Positions 29,376 to 39,046 are shown, counted from the stretch's first letter. The stretch: DNA of 64,000 bases from Vibrionaceae bacterium (GCA_018222805.1 JAAEZQ010000010.1:60798-124797), one strand, 5' to 3'. The notes: generated from the letters alone by a model not told the origin. Translations and numbers: made by a program.

Positions 29376-29819
29376 ATGAACTTTAAGCGCAGTAAACAAC
29401 GCGGCTTCACACTGTTAGAAGTGATGGTGGTGGTCGTAATTTTAGGTATTTTGGCTAGTTTTGTTGTACCAAACTTACTTGGCAACAAAGAAAAGGCAGA
29501 CCAACAAAAAGCGATCACAGATATTGTGGCGTTAGAAAACGCCTTGGATATGTACAAACTAGATAACAACGTTTATCCAACAACCGATCAGGGATTGGAT
29601 GCGTTGGTGAATAAACCGTCGAACCCTGAGCCACGTAACTACCGTGATGGTGGCTACATTAAGCGTCTTCCAAATGACCCTTGGGGTTATGAATACCAAT
29701 ACCTAAGCCCAGGTGACAATGGCACGATTGATATCTTTACCTTGGGTGCGGATGGTCAAGAAGGTGGCGAAGGTCCAGCTGCGGATATCGGCAACTGGAA
29801 TATGCAAGATTTTCAATAA
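29376..29819 (+). CDS. gspG: Type II secretion major pseudopilin GspG/EpsG
   Basis: Major subunit of the periplasmic pseudopilus. A short basic leader ends at G10, the prepilin peptidase site being RG|FTLLE, with the conserved Glu at +5. The C-terminal part carries the calcium-loop region of the major pseudopilin (WGYEYQYLSPGDNGTIDIFTLG, given here as WGYEYQY...TLGADG). At 147 residues it fits. It sits 60 bases after gspF with GGAG upstream, consistent with higher translation. Confidence 0.96.
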   Translation: MNFKRSKQRGFTLLEVMVVVVILGILASFVVPNLLGNKEKADQQKAITDIVALENALDMYKLDNNVYPTTDQGLDALVNKPSNPEPRNYRDGGYIKRLPNDPWGYEYQYLSPGDNGTIDIFTLGADGQEGGEGPAADIGNWNMQDFQ

Positions 29820-29851
29820 CCGTGATCGTTAAACCAGCGCCAAGGAAGCAA

Positions 29852-30451
29852 ATGCGAAAACATCAAGCGTTTACATTAATAGAAATTCTATTGGTGCTGG
29901 TTTTATTATCTCTGACCGCGTTAGCGGTAGTCACCACATTGCCTACCAGTCAGAAAGACCTTTCAAAACAATACGCACAAAGCTTTTTTCAGCGCTTACT
30001 GCTGCTCAATGAAGAGGCGGTACTGAGCGGTAAGGATTTTGGTGTTCGAGTTGACGATGTTAAATCGACCTATGCATTACTGAGCTTGAGCGAAGGGGGC
30101 TGGCAACCATTAGACATGCGGCAGATACCCAGTGAAACCACGTTAGACGAAGACATCGCGCTGCAATTGGAGTTGGGTGGTGGTGCCTGGGATGACGATG
30201 ACCGCCTGTTTGAGCCGGGCTCCCTGTTTGATGAAGATATGTTTGCCGAACAGGAGAAAGAGGATAACAGTAAACCGCCACAAGTGTTTGTGTTTTCCAG
30301 TGCTGAACTGACGCCGTTTACGTTGTCTTTCTTTCCAAAAAATGGCGATGCATTAAATGATGGTTGGCGTGTTGTGGGTAAAGAGTCCGGTCAGATTTTG
30401 TTGTTAGCACCGGGTGAAGAAGCAGAAGAGGATGAGAATGCGCAATTTTAA
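29852..30451 (+). CDS. gspH: Type II secretion minor pseudopilin GspH/EpsH
   Basis: Minor pseudopilin of the T2SS. The prepilin motif is MRKHQA|FTLIEI with Glu at +5, but the residue before cleavage is Ala rather than the usual Gly. The rest is a globular periplasmic domain with an acidic loop (SLFDEDMFAEQEKEDNS, around 130-150). The start ATG 29852 is preferred because AAGGAAG lies nine bases upstream; a GTG 30 bases earlier is in frame. The 3' end overlaps gspI by 14 bases. Confidence 0.9.
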   Translation: MRKHQAFTLIEILLVLVLLSLTALAVVTTLPTSQKDLSKQYAQSFFQRLLLLNEEAVLSGKDFGVRVDDVKSTYALLSLSEGGWQPLDMRQIPSETTLDEDIALQLELGGGAWDDDDRLFEPGSLFDEDMFAEQEKEDNSKPPQVFVFSSAELTPFTLSFFPKNGDALNDGWRVVGKESGQILLLAPGEEAEEDENAQF

Positions 30452-30827
30452 GCGAACTCACCTGAACTTAACGGGTCGCCGAAGCAGAGGCATGACCTTG
30501 CTGGAGGTGCTGGTTGCTCTGGCGATTTTTGCTACAGCGGCGATTAGTGTGATTCGCTCTGTGAGCCAACACATCAATACGGTTGGCTACTTAGAAGAAA
30601 AAATGTTTGCAGCAATGGTTGTGGATAATCAAATGGCTAATGTGATGTTAGACACCAGTGAGCTCAAAGCGAAAAATGGCACTGAGGAACTGGCTGGACG
30701 CACTTGGTACTGGAAAGTTGCGCCAGTTGCTACCACGCAGCCATTGCTGAAAGCATTTGATGTGAGCGTAGCAACAGCGAAAGACGCAAGTCCGGTTGTG
30801 ACGGTGCGCAGTTATGTGGCGCAGTAG
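30438..30827 (+). CDS. gspI: Type II secretion minor pseudopilin GspI/EpsI
   Basis: Minor pseudopilin; tip-complex partner of GspJ and GspK. Leader of about 18 residues ending RSRG|MTLLEVLV, with Glu at +5. The start ATG 30438 has AGAGG six bases upstream, inside the end of gspH; ATG 30432 is an alternative. The mature protein ends in the GspI fold with the TWYWKV motif. At 129 residues it is normal. Confidence 0.92.
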   Translation: MRNFKRTHLNLTGRRSRGMTLLEVLVALAIFATAAISVIRSVSQHINTVGYLEEKMFAAMVVDNQMANVMLDTSELKAKNGTEELAGRTWYWKVAPVATTQPLLKAFDVSVATAKDASPVVTVRSYVAQ

Positions 30828-30828
30828 A

Positions 30829-31479
30829 ATGAAAAACGTGGCTAAGCAGCATACGCAAAAAGGTTTTACACTTATCGAAGTGTTGGTGTCGATTGCGATC
30901 TTTGCCAGCTTGAGTGTTGCCGCGTACCAAGTGGTATCGCAGATACAACGCAGCAACCTGCTTTCTCAAGAACGTACAGCACGTTTGAATGAGCTGCAAC
31001 GCACGATGGTGATGATGGACAATGACTTTCGTCAGATGGCCTTGCGTCGCACTCGTACCGATGGAGAGGAATCCGCAAGTCAGCTCATCTTTTGGTCAGA
31101 CTATTTACTGGACTCTGATGCCAAAGGGGTGATGTTTGCGCGTTTAGGTTGGCACAATCCCCAACAGCAGTTTCCTCGCGGTGAGGTAACGAAAGTAGGT
31201 TATCGTCTTAAGGGCGAGACTCTACAACGCATCTGGTGGCGCTATCCAGATACACCTGTTGGGCAGGAAGGGATTGTTACGCCACTACTGACGCAAGTCG
31301 AAGCATTCGACATTCGCTTTTATGATGGTAATCAGTGGAAGAGTGATTGGGACAGTAACGGTGCATTAACTAAAGCAGTATCAGTGGTACTGACGCTGAA
31401 GGACTATGGCAAAATCACTCGCACTTATCTTACGCCAGATGGCAGCCTGGGTGAGTCAGAAGGGAGTGACAATGATTAA
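30829..31479 (+). CDS. gspJ: Type II secretion minor pseudopilin GspJ/EpsJ
   Basis: Minor pseudopilin of the tip complex. Leader ends [13 protein letters not shown] with Glu at +5. The mature domain includes the [12 protein letters not shown] segment and the [11 protein letters not shown] strand of the family. I start at ATG 30829, directly after the gspI stop; ATG 30814 (five residues longer) is possible and neither has a strong ribosome-binding site. It overlaps gspK by 8 bases. Confidence 0.92.
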   Translation: MKNVAKQHTQKGFTLIEVLVSIAIFASLSVAAYQVVSQIQRSNLLSQERTARLNELQRTMVMMDNDFRQMALRRTRTDGEESASQLIFWSDYLLDSDAKGVMFARLGWHNPQQQFPRGEVTKVGYRLKGETLQRIWWRYPDTPVGQEGIVTPLLTQVEAFDIRFYDGNQWKSDWDSNGALTKAVSVVLTLKDYGKITRTYLTPDGSLGESEGSDND

Positions 31480-32482
31480 AAGTCAGCGTGGTGTCGCTCT
31501 ACTCATCGTTCTCATGTTGCTGGCGATAATGACGACGGTTGCTGCAAGCATGTCTGAGCGTCTGTTTGCTCAGTTTCAGCGCGGGGGCAACCAAATCAAT
31601 TTCCAACAGGCTTATTGGTATAGTTTAGGCGTTGAAGCACTGGCAAAAGTGGGTATTGAGCAAAGCTATAAGGACACCGACACCATCAACCTGAGCCAGC
31701 CGTGGGCAATTAAAGATCAGGTTTATCCGCTTGATTACGGTCAGGCCACAGGACGGATTGTAGATAAGCAAGCGTGCTTTAACCTTAACGTGTTGAGCCG
31801 TGTTCAGTCGACCAGCCAGCAAATGGTCAGGCCTTACTTGGTGCAGGTCCTGCAACGTTTACTGGAAGAGTCGGAAGTGGACCCGTATCAAGCCGAAGTG
31901 ATTGCAGACTCGACTTGGGAGTACATAGACAGCGACTCTGTGGTTCGCTCGACGACAGGGGTTGAAGACAGTACTTACGAAGCGATGAGCCCTGCTTATT
32001 TACCACCAAATAGCTGGATGGCAGATAAAACTGAGTTACGCTCAGTCTATCAGGTGAGTGGCGAGTTCTATCAAAAAATCGCGCCGTTAGTCTGTGCACT
32101 GCCAAGCGATGACTGGCGTCTGAACGTGAATACTATTGAAGCTGAACAAGCGCCAATTTTAGTCGCGATGTTCTCACCCGGTTTGAGCAACAGTGATGCG
32201 GTACAGCTGATAGAAAAGCGCCCATTCGATGGCTGGGACAATATTGAAGCGTTTTTAGCCGAGTCAGAATTAGCTGGCTTAAATGAAAATATCACGAAGG
32301 AAGCCAAAGCTTATTTAGGCGTTGATAGCGCTTTCTTCGAATTAGATGCACAAGTGCTGGTGGATGATTCACGCGTACGTATCCGCAGCCTTTTGCAAAG
32401 TACAAACAGAGACACAGTGACGGTAGTACGCCGTCGTTTTGGAGGGATCAGTGAGCGAGTTTCTGACCGTTCGGCTGAGTAG
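31472..32482 (+). CDS. gspK: Type II secretion minor pseudopilin GspK/EpsK
   Basis: Largest minor pseudopilin, capping the tip. The prepilin site is QRG|VALLI, so the +5 position is Ile rather than Glu, as is normal for GspK. A long insertion domain follows. I place the start at ATG 31472 because AGGGAG lies just upstream; a longer frame (22 residues) runs through gspJ sequence. At 336 residues it matches the family. It overlaps gspL by 32 bases. Confidence 0.95.
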   Translation: MIKSQRGVALLIVLMLLAIMTTVAASMSERLFAQFQRGGNQINFQQAYWYSLGVEALAKVGIEQSYKDTDTINLSQPWAIKDQVYPLDYGQATGRIVDKQACFNLNVLSRVQSTSQQMVRPYLVQVLQRLLEESEVDPYQAEVIADSTWEYIDSDSVVRSTTGVEDSTYEAMSPAYLPPNSWMADKTELRSVYQVSGEFYQKIAPLVCALPSDDWRLNVNTIEAEQAPILVAMFSPGLSNSDAVQLIEKRPFDGWDNIEAFLAESELAGLNENITKEAKAYLGVDSAFFELDAQVLVDDSRVRIRSLLQSTNRDTVTVVRRRFGGISERVSDRSAE

Positions 32483-33650
32483 CGAACAACAAAGTACCAT
32501 TCCTTGGGTGGTGTGGTCGACAGAGCAGCAGGAAGTGATTGCCAGCGGCGAAATCGCCGGGTGGGAACATTTGGATGAGTTAGTGTCTTATGCTAACCAG
32601 CGTCCGGTGTTTGCTTTACTGGCAAGTAACGATGTCGTGCTCACTCAAGTGGATATCCCCGCAGGCGCAGAACGTCAGTTCGACACCATGCTGCCGTATT
32701 TGGTAGAAGACGAAGTGGCACAAGATGTCGACAGTCTTCACTTTACGGTATTGAGCAAGCAATCGGGTAAAGCGCAAGTATGTGCGGTTGAGCGAGTGTG
32801 GATCCAAACCGTACTGCAGCGCTTCTTGAGTCAGGGAATAACAATTAAGCGCATTTTGCCAGATGTTTTGGCATTACCAGTGAGTGAGAACAGTAGTGCA
32901 GCACTGATGTGCGATCAATGGCTGATTCGCCATTCACAAACCGAAGGCGCAGTGGTCGATGTTTCATGGTTAGACCTATATCTCTCATCTTATTTACAAA
33001 GCCATGAAGGCTGGAAGCTCGACTGTTACAGCTCTGTTCCGGAGTCTGCCGTCAGTGAAGTATGGGTACCTCAGCCAGAAGAAATGACAATGGCGTTGTT
33101 AGCCAAAGGTGTGGCTGAAAGCAAAACCAACTTACTAACCGGAGCATTTAAGCCGAAATCGTCTTGGGGAAAATACTGGAAAATATGGCAAAAAACCGCT
33201 ATCGCTGCGGGTGTTTTGCTCGTGGTCTTGGTCGCTCAACAGTTGCTAATGGTACATAAGTATGAAGCTCAGGCTCAGACGTACCGCGAAGAAAGTGAAC
33301 GCATTTTCCGCCAGATTTTCCCAGGTAAAAACCGTATTCCGACCGTAAGTTACCTTAAACGCCAAATGACGGATGAAGAGCGTCGCTTGTCGGGTGGTTC
33401 TGGTGATGAAGCGATGTTGGTTTGGCTGGCTGCGCTTCCTTCTGCGCTGAGTCAGGTTGATGATTTGGAAATTACCAGCTTCAAATATGATGGCCAGCGT
33501 GGAGAAGTAAGGATTCACGCTCGCAGCTCTGACTTTCAACCTTTTGAGCAGGCTCGAGTAAAGCTTGCTGAAAGGTTTAATGTCGAGCAAGGCCAGCTTA
33601 ATCGCAACGATAAAGTTGTGATGGGCAGTTTTGTATTGAAACGTTTGTGA
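32451..33650 (+). CDS. gspL: Type II secretion protein GspL/EpsL
   Basis: Inner-membrane protein that recruits the ATPase GspE. An actin-like cytoplasmic domain (about 1-235) is followed by one transmembrane helix (about 246-268, [17 protein letters not shown]) and a periplasmic ferredoxin-like domain. The start is GTG 32451 with GGAGGG upstream, inside gspK; a TTG 12 bases earlier is in frame. At 399 residues it fits the family. gspM follows 7 bases after its stop. Confidence 0.94.
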   Translation: MSEFLTVRLSSEQQSTIPWVVWSTEQQEVIASGEIAGWEHLDELVSYANQRPVFALLASNDVVLTQVDIPAGAERQFDTMLPYLVEDEVAQDVDSLHFTVLSKQSGKAQVCAVERVWIQTVLQRFLSQGITIKRILPDVLALPVSENSSAALMCDQWLIRHSQTEGAVVDVSWLDLYLSSYLQSHEGWKLDCYSSVPESAVSEVWVPQPEEMTMALLAKGVAESKTNLLTGAFKPKSSWGKYWKIWQKTAIAAGVLLVVLVAQQLLMVHKYEAQAQTYREESERIFRQIFPGKNRIPTVSYLKRQMTDEERRLSGGSGDEAMLVWLAALPSALSQVDDLEITSFKYDGQRGEVRIHARSSDFQPFEQARVKLAERFNVEQGQLNRNDKVVMGSFVLKRL

Positions 33651-33657
33651 GGTGGTG

Positions 33658-34149
33658 ATGAAGAATTTAATCTCTCAAGTCCAAACTTGGTGGAGCAGTA
33701 TCTCACAGCGTGAACAGCGTATGATGATGGGGTGTGGGGTTCTCGTAATTGTCGGTCTCATTTATTGGGGTATATTACAACCGATGAGTCAGCGAGCAGA
33801 ATTGGCACAGTCAAGAATACAGAGTGAGAGACAGCTTCTTGCCTGGGTGAAAGACAAAGCAGACGACATCACGGCACTGCGTAAGAGTGGTGGTGTGACC
33901 TACTCGAATCAGCCTCTTAACCAACTGGTGTCATCTTCGGCACGCCGTTATAAGGTTGAGTTGATACGCGTACAGCCCCGCAATGAGAGTGTTCAGGTGT
34001 GGATCAAACCATTAGCCTTTAACCAGTTGGTTGATTGGTTACGTTATCTGAAAGAGCAGCAAGGTATCGAGGTGGAGTTCTTAGATATTGATCGAACCGA
34101 ACAGGCGGGCATGATCGAGGTGAATCGCCTGCAGTTTAAGCGAGGGTAA
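33658..34149 (+). CDS. gspM: Type II secretion protein GspM/EpsM
   Basis: Small bitopic inner-membrane partner of GspL. A short cytoplasmic N-terminus (with WWSSISQREQRMM), one transmembrane helix (about 21-40), then a periplasmic ferredoxin-like domain. The start ATG 33658 has GAGGTGG upstream; two in-frame GTG codons lie just before. At 163 residues it is normal. gspN starts one base after its stop. Confidence 0.93.
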   Translation: MKNLISQVQTWWSSISQREQRMMMGCGVLVIVGLIYWGILQPMSQRAELAQSRIQSERQLLAWVKDKADDITALRKSGGVTYSNQPLNQLVSSSARRYKVELIRVQPRNESVQVWIKPLAFNQLVDWLRYLKEQQGIEVEFLDIDRTEQAGMIEVNRLQFKRG

Positions 34150-34150
34150 A

Positions 34151-34912
34151 TTGAAGCGAGTTGTACTTTATGCAGGCATCTTTATTGTCTGCTTTTCTGT
34201 GAGTTTATTAATGGGGCTGCCGGCTTCCTGGGTTGTTCAACAAAGTCCAAAGATGAGAGGACTCGATATCCAGGGGGCTCAGGGCACCATATGGCAAGGC
34301 CAGGCTTCCAATGTGCGTTGGCAACGACAAAATTTGGGTGAAGTTAGCTGGGATTTCCAATGGTCTGCTTTATTTACTGGTAAAGCAGAATTTGCCGTGC
34401 GTTTTGGTCGTGGCAGCGATATGGATGTACGAGGACGTGGTTTAGTTGGTTATGGTTTGTTTGGTGATGCCTACGCAAAAGACTTGGTGGCCTCTGTCCC
34501 AGCAGTGAAAGTCGTTGAGCAGGCGCGCTTACCTGTTCCTGTTGGTGTCGATGGACAGTTGGAACTCAACATTCACCAGGCAACTTATGCTTCTCCTTGG
34601 TGTAGTGAGGGGGATGGCACTCTGGTGTGGAGTGCGAGTGGCATAGAAAGTCCATTGGGGCGCTTAGAGCTCGGTCCGGTCGTAGCAAACCTGAACTGTA
34701 AAGACAGCGTGCTGACCGCTTCTGGTGAACAAAATAGCTCACAGGTCTCCGCGGCATTTTCGGCTGAGTTAATGCCAAACCAGCGTTACTCGACGAAAGC
34801 ATGGTTTAAGCCGGGCGCTGATTTCCCTGCATCTATGGGGGAGCAGCTGAAATGGCTAGGTAAGCCAAACGCACAAGGTCAATATGAGTTTGATTACAAA
34901 GGGCGTTTTTAA
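34151..34912 (+). CDS. gspN: Type II secretion protein GspN/EpsN
   Basis: Last gene of the T2SS operon. N-terminal membrane helix (about 5-25) and a beta-rich periplasmic body, as in the GspN family, whose role is not essential in some species. The start is TTG 34151, with GAGGG just upstream, making it one of four non-ATG starts in this operon. At 253 residues it is normal, and the operon ends at the strong terminator about 25 bases later. Confidence 0.92.
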   Translation: MKRVVLYAGIFIVCFSVSLLMGLPASWVVQQSPKMRGLDIQGAQGTIWQGQASNVRWQRQNLGEVSWDFQWSALFTGKAEFAVRFGRGSDMDVRGRGLVGYGLFGDAYAKDLVASVPAVKVVEQARLPVPVGVDGQLELNIHQATYASPWCSEGDGTLVWSASGIESPLGRLELGPVVANLNCKDSVLTASGEQNSSQVSAAFSAELMPNQRYSTKAWFKPGADFPASMGEQLKWLGKPNAQGQYEFDYKGRF

Positions 34913-34935
34913 ATAAAAGCCTAAAACAAGCGAGG

Positions 34936-34965
34936 AAAAGAGCTGCCAATGTGCAGCTCTTTTTG
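34936..34965 (+). terminator. Terminator of the gsp operon
   Basis: AAAAGAGCTGC / GCAGCTCTTTTT with a six-base loop and T run, directly after gspN. Confidence 0.92.
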
Positions 34966-34966
34966 T

Positions 34967-35125
34967 TTTTGGATCATGGTAGGCCAAACCCTCTAATCGC
35001 TGTACGAGAAAATACTCCATCTATGCGCCTCGATTTAATTTGTTGATTTTTAATTACTTTGTTGGCGGTTGTACAGGTTGGTTAGCTTTTGGATCATAGT
35101 AGGCTAAATGCCCTGATAGCTGTAC
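34967..35125. repeat. Imperfect direct repeat, two copies 120 bases apart
   Basis: Copy 1 (34967-35005) and copy 2 (35087-35125) match at 32 of 39 ungapped positions by my alignment, sharing TTTTGGATCATRGTAGGC and a TGTAC ending. They lie in the gap between the gsp and cysQ terminators. Nature unknown. Confidence 0.7.
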
Positions 35126-35131
35126 AGCGAT

Positions 35132-35162
35132 AAAAGAAAGGCCACGAATTAGATTCGTGGCC
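35132..35162 (-). terminator. Terminator of cysQ
   Basis: On the minus strand GGCCACGAAT / ATTCGTGGCC pair around a three-base loop, followed by a T-rich tail. Confidence 0.85.
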
Positions 35163-35194
35163 GTATAGAAGTTCGCTCTGCTGGGAAGAGAAAG

Positions 35195-36022
35195 TTAATC
35201 TTTTCGCTGAAGAATATCATTCCAAGGTAATGATTCATCACCCAATACGATGAAGTTAGGGTTTTCCAACGTTTCGCGCTCATTGTAAGACAGCGGTTCT
35301 AATTGAGTACTCAGAATACGGCCTCCCGCTTCTTCAACAATGCACTGAGTTGCGGCCGTGTCCCACTCGCCAGTTGGCCCTAAGCGCAGGTAACAGTCCA
35401 CCGCACCTTCAGCAACTAAGCACGCTTTTAATGCCGCAGAGCCAAGTGGAATTAGTTCATAATTCCAGGCGCTGCTCATGCGATTAGTAATGCGGTTGAT
35501 GTCCTGACGACGACTGATCGCAATCGCAATGTTTTGTCCGGGATGTTCGTGCTTATGAGTGTGGATCCTTACGCTCTCCGACATGTCGGGAATTTTCCAT
35601 GCCCCTTTTCCGCTATACGCATAATAAGTGACACCAGACACTGGGCCATACACGACGCCCATCGTCGGTTTGTTGTTATCGACTAAGGCGATAATAGTCG
35701 CGAAGTCGCCACTGCGTGCGATGAACTCTTGAGTGCCATCGAGAGGGTCTACCAGCCAATAACGCTGCCACTGAGCACGCTTCTCCAAGCTGATGTTGGC
35801 ATCTTCTTCTGACAATACGGGAATATCTGGCGTCAGTTCGCTCAGGCGTTCTATGATGAATTTGTGTGCAGCAATGTCAGCGCTGGTGACTGGGGTTTCA
35901 TCACTTTTCGTGTATTCTTCGTATTGCTTCTTTTGATAGATATCGAGAATCAACTGTCCGGCACTGCGGGTGATCTCAATAACTTGAGGAAGCAGGTGAG
36001 ATAGATCTTTTGTCATTGGCAT
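35195..36022 (-). CDS. cysQ: 3'(2'),5'-bisphosphate nucleotidase
   Basis: Removes the 3'-phosphate of PAP (3'-phosphoadenosine 5'-phosphate), a by-product of sulfate assimilation. It belongs to the inositol-monophosphatase superfamily: metal-binding motifs include the LSEEDA segment (about 71-76), DPLDGTQEF (about 91-99) and the C-terminal WDTAATQCIVEEAGG. The start may be Met1 or Met3. At 275 residues it is usual. It lies near nudE, as in E. coli relatives. Confidence 0.95.
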   Translation of the reverse strand: MPMTKDLSHLLPQVIEITRSAGQLILDIYQKKQYEEYTKSDETPVTSADIAAHKFIIERLSELTPDIPVLSEEDANISLEKRAQWQRYWLVDPLDGTQEFIARSGDFATIIALVDNNKPTMGVVYGPVSGVTYYAYSGKGAWKIPDMSESVRIHTHKHEHPGQNIAIAISRRQDINRITNRMSSAWNYELIPLGSAALKACLVAEGAVDCYLRLGPTGEWDTAATQCIVEEAGGRILSTQLEPLSYNERETLENPNFIVLGDESLPWNDILQRKD

Positions 36023-36066
36023 AGGTGATTGTCCTTACTCACAACGATGATTTGGCTCTAATGTTG

Positions 36067-36630
36067 TTATTGGTTGTGAGTGGTATTGAGTAAGTGTTTC
36101 AGCGCCAACATCAATGCAGTGATGCTGCGTGCTTCACAGAAATCCATGTGTGTGATCAGCTCTTCAGCTTGCGCCAGTGGCCAACGCACAATTTCTAGTG
36201 GCTCTGGTTCATCACCTTCTTGTTTTTCCGGATACAACGCCTGACCTAAAAACAGGGTCATTTTGCTCGAAAAGTAAGAGGGTGCAAGGATAACTTGCTT
36301 TAACGGGGTCAATTGGTTGCAGCCGAAGCCGATTTCTTCTTTTAGCTCGCGGTCTGCCGCCTGAAGTGGTGTTTCTCCCGGATCGATAAGACCTTTGGGA
36401 AAGCCCAGTTCATACCGTTCTGTACCAGCTGCGTACTCACGTACTAACAGTAGATCACCCTGCTCTGTCACAGGCACTACCATCACTGCATCTCGACCAC
36501 TAGGTTTCATACGCTCGTAAGTGCGATGTTCGCCATTAGAAAAGCGAAGGTCGATGGCTTCCACTGCAAACAGCTTGGACTTTGCGACCGTCTGACAAGA
36601 GATAATCTCTGGTGGGGTCCTTTTCGACAT
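36067..36630 (-). CDS. nudE: ADP-compounds hydrolase NudE (Nudix)
   Basis: Nudix hydrolase acting on ADP-ribose, NADH and AP3A-type substrates. The Nudix box (GX5EX7REUXEEXGU) is seen with its core REL-KEEIGF after GLIDPGETP, around residues 90-112. I start at ATG 36630 (MSKRTPPEI), which has AAGGAG upstream and gives 187 residues; a frame reaching 36831 runs through the nfuA terminator and into nfuA and is rejected. cysQ lies 44 bases downstream, likely in the same operon. Confidence 0.94.
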   Translation of the reverse strand: MSKRTPPEIISCQTVAKSKLFAVEAIDLRFSNGEHRTYERMKPSGRDAVMVVPVTEQGDLLLVREYAAGTERYELGFPKGLIDPGETPLQAADRELKEEIGFGCNQLTPLKQVILAPSYFSSKMTLFLGQALYPEKQEGDEPEPLEIVRWPLAQAEELITHMDFCEARSITALMLALKHLLNTTHNQ

Positions 36631-36744
36631 AGCGCTGGCTCCTTGGTGTCGTTGGATTTTTACGAGGTGCGTAAGATTCTTAATATATGAAAAGTCTGTC
36701 TGAGTTGCTAGCTTGAATTTGTTCCCGTGGTGAACGTTAGATAC

Positions 36745-36770
36745 AAAAATGGGAGACCTTAGTCTCCCAT
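36745..36770 (-). terminator. Terminator of nfuA
   Basis: On the minus strand ATGGGAGAC-TAAG-GTCTCCCAT then TTTTTG. It supports the short nudE start. Confidence 0.9.
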
Positions 36771-36790
36771 CTTCAATGACAGTACTTACC

Positions 36791-37375
36791 TTAATAGTAA
36801 GAGTGGTCACCACGATCATGTTCTGTTGCATCTCGAACCGCTGTTAACTCACCAGCAAACTGGTTCAGCAGCTCTTTTTCGATGCCTTCTTTCAGTGTTA
36901 CGTCGACCATTGAACAGCCGTTACAGCCGCCACCAAATGCAACGATAGCAACACCTTCCTCAGTGATTTCAACCAGACTGACATGACCACCGTGGCCAGC
37001 TAGCTGCGGGTTCACCTGAGTCTGGATAGCGTACTCAACACGCTCAACAAGCGGTGCATCATCCGACACTTTGCGCATTTTAGCGTTTGGCGCTTTTAGC
37101 GTCAGTTGAGAACCCATTTTGTCTGTAACGAAGTCGATTTCAGCGTCTTCAAGGAACGGTAGGCTCAGCTCATCAACGTATGCTGAAAAGCCGCTGTATG
37201 GGAGCTCTGTGTCGGTTCCTTCCACCGCTTCAGGTGGGCAGTAAGACACACCACATTCAGCGTTTTGTGTACCTGGGTTTACAACGAAAATACGAATGTT
37301 AGTCCCTTCTGGCTGTTGACCGAGAAGATTAGCGAAATGCGTTTGCGCAGTTTCTGTAATAGTAATATTTGACAC
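36791..37375 (-). CDS. nfuA: Fe/S biogenesis protein NfuA
   Basis: Carrier that delivers 4Fe-4S clusters to apoproteins, especially under oxidative or iron stress. An N-terminal degenerate A-type domain (about 1-100) is followed by the NifU-like C-terminal domain with the cluster-ligating CNGC (C151 and C154), the same positions, give or take two, as E. coli C149 and C152. At 194 residues it fits. It precedes comF in the same direction, matching the enteric order nfuA-gntX. Confidence 0.97.
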   Translation of the reverse strand: MSNITITETAQTHFANLLGQQPEGTNIRIFVVNPGTQNAECGVSYCPPEAVEGTDTELPYSGFSAYVDELSLPFLEDAEIDFVTDKMGSQLTLKAPNAKMRKVSDDAPLVERVEYAIQTQVNPQLAGHGGHVSLVEITEEGVAIVAFGGGCNGCSMVDVTLKEGIEKELLNQFAGELTAVRDATEHDRGDHSYY

Positions 37376-37471
37376 GACAATACCCGAGTAAATTTGTAGG
37401 TTACTGCTGCTATTCTACTCTTGTTGACGTATGGGTCTAGCTTTTTTGCTGATAAGGCATAGTGAATCGAT

Positions 37472-38194
37472 CTAGAGCGAAGTAGGAGCAGGTGTTCTGC
37501 AGACGCAATAAATATCGATGCTTTCTACACCAACTTCAAGTAGTAATTGGCACAATTGTCGTACAGTACTGCCCGTTGTAACGACATCATCGACAATCGC
37601 CACGTGTTTATACATCGGCTTTTTATTGAGGATAAATGCGCCTTGCAAGTTTTGCTCTCGTTGCAATTTAGTATGACCTCGCTGGGAGTCTGCGTATTGG
37701 ATACGACGAAACAATTTGGGATCAAAATGGCAATGCAAATGCGTTGCCAAATGTCTGGCAAGTACGTCACTTTGATTAAATCCACGTGATAAATAGCGTC
37801 GCCAATGCAGCGGAACGCTGGTGATCAGTGTCGCTGGAGAAGAAATGCGCGCCGCGAGCAATCGCGTTAATGCTTCTACGTGCCAACTCTCGCCATGGTC
37901 TTTAAAGCGTTGAACCTCGCGAGACAGAGGAAACGCATAGTCACCAAGAGTGATGAGCCGTTGCCAGGGAGGTGGCTCTGCTAAGCACTCGCCACACACC
38001 ATGTCGCTCCTTTCTGTTTCCTGCATCGCCAAACCGCAATGTTGGCACCTTGTTATGGGATTAAGATACTGAAAACAATGGCTACACCAACGAAGAGCGT
38101 TCGGCGGTTGCGATGTTTCCAGCGGCAGCCTGCATAAACCACATTGGCTACCGAGCACGTGATGCATGATGTTTTGCCAGTGATGAGATAACAT
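37472..38194 (-). CDS. ComF-family amidophosphoribosyltransferase-like protein (GntX)
   Basis: Competence-associated ComF/GntX family. A cysteine-rich N-terminus (CGLC, CSHC, CQHC, CGEC, about residues 17-71) forms probable zinc fingers, and the C-terminal phosphoribosyltransferase domain carries VAIVDDVVTTGST (about 203-215). In vibrios ComF is needed for natural transformation, acting after DNA uptake; the DNA-repair/recombination link is known from the family, not from this sequence. It is divergent from bioH with 84 bases between the starts. Confidence 0.92.
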   Translation of the reverse strand: MLSHHWQNIMHHVLGSQCGLCRLPLETSQPPNALRWCSHCFQYLNPITRCQHCGLAMQETERSDMVCGECLAEPPPWQRLITLGDYAFPLSREVQRFKDHGESWHVEALTRLLAARISSPATLITSVPLHWRRYLSRGFNQSDVLARHLATHLHCHFDPKLFRRIQYADSQRGHTKLQREQNLQGAFILNKKPMYKHVAIVDDVVTTGSTVRQLCQLLLEVGVESIDIYCVCRTPAPTSL

Positions 38195-38278
38195 ACAACT
38201 TATTCAGGTAGAGGTTTTGCACAGACTAACGCCGGGATGTAAGCGCAAGGAATAAGTTAAGTGGGAGAGATTGAGAGC

Positions 38279-39046
38279 ATGAGCACGAATTTACACTGGC
38301 AGTCGTTTGGTCAGGGACCAGATCTGGTGTTGCTGCATGGCTGGGGAATGAATGGTGCCGTTTGGCAACAAACCGTCGAGTCTCTTCAGCCCTATTTTCG
38401 GGTACATGTGGTTGACCTTCCAGGATACGGCCATAGTGCTGAACATCACGGCGAAGATGTAGATCACATTGCGCAGATGGTACTTAACGGTGCGCCAGAA
38501 AAAGCGATATGGCTGGGCTGGTCATTAGGCGGTCTGGTGGCAACCCATATTGCTCTTAACGCACCAGAGCGAGTGAATAAATTAATCACTGTGGCGAGTT
38601 CTCCTAAATTTGCGGCAGAGAAAGCATGGCGTGGTATCCAGCCAAAGGTCTTGAGTGCTTTTACAGAACAGTTGCTGGAAGACTTTTCGCTCACTATCGA
38701 ACGTTTTATGGCGCTACAAGCAATGGGCAGTCCGTCTGCGCGTAAAGACGTAAAATTACTTAAGCAAGCGGTGCTCTCCCGCCCTCAGCCAAATCCAGAC
38801 TCGCTGCTGGTGGGTTTAAATATCTTGGCGGAAGTCGATCTGCGCGATGCGCTTATGTCACTGACCATGCCGATGTTACGTTTGTACGGACGACTAGACG
38901 GACTGGTACCGATTAAAGTTGCCAGCGATCTCAATGAACAGCTGCCACACACTGAGCATGGCATCTTTAGCCAGTCTTCTCATGCGCCGTTTATGACAGA
39001 ACATGACGCGTTTTGTGCGCAAGTTCGAGAATTTGCTTTCCGATAG
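38279..39046 (+). CDS. bioH: Pimeloyl-[acyl-carrier protein] methyl ester esterase BioH
   Basis: Hydrolyses pimeloyl-ACP methyl ester, freeing pimeloyl-ACP for biotin synthesis. It is an alpha/beta hydrolase: oxyanion segment LLHGWGMNG, nucleophile elbow GWSLGG with S82, and the catalytic His near HAPFMTEH close to the C-terminus. I start at ATG 38279 (MSTNLHWQSFG); a GTG 18 bases upstream is in frame but less likely. At 255 residues it fits. Its neighbour comF is divergent, the order found in E. coli. Confidence 0.95.
   Translation: MSTNLHWQSFGQGPDLVLLHGWGMNGAVWQQTVESLQPYFRVHVVDLPGYGHSAEHHGEDVDHIAQMVLNGAPEKAIWLGWSLGGLVATHIALNAPERVNKLITVASSPKFAAEKAWRGIQPKVLSAFTEQLLEDFSLTIERFMALQAMGSPSARKDVKLLKQAVLSRPQPNPDSLLVGLNILAEVDLRDALMSLTMPMLRLYGRLDGLVPIKVASDLNEQLPHTEHGIFSQSSHAPFMTEHDAFCAQVREFAFR

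Noticed and set aside
36631..36831. 201-base upstream extension of nudE
   Set aside because: It passes through the nfuA terminator and into nfuA, with no family similarity; ATG 36630 has a good ribosome-binding site.
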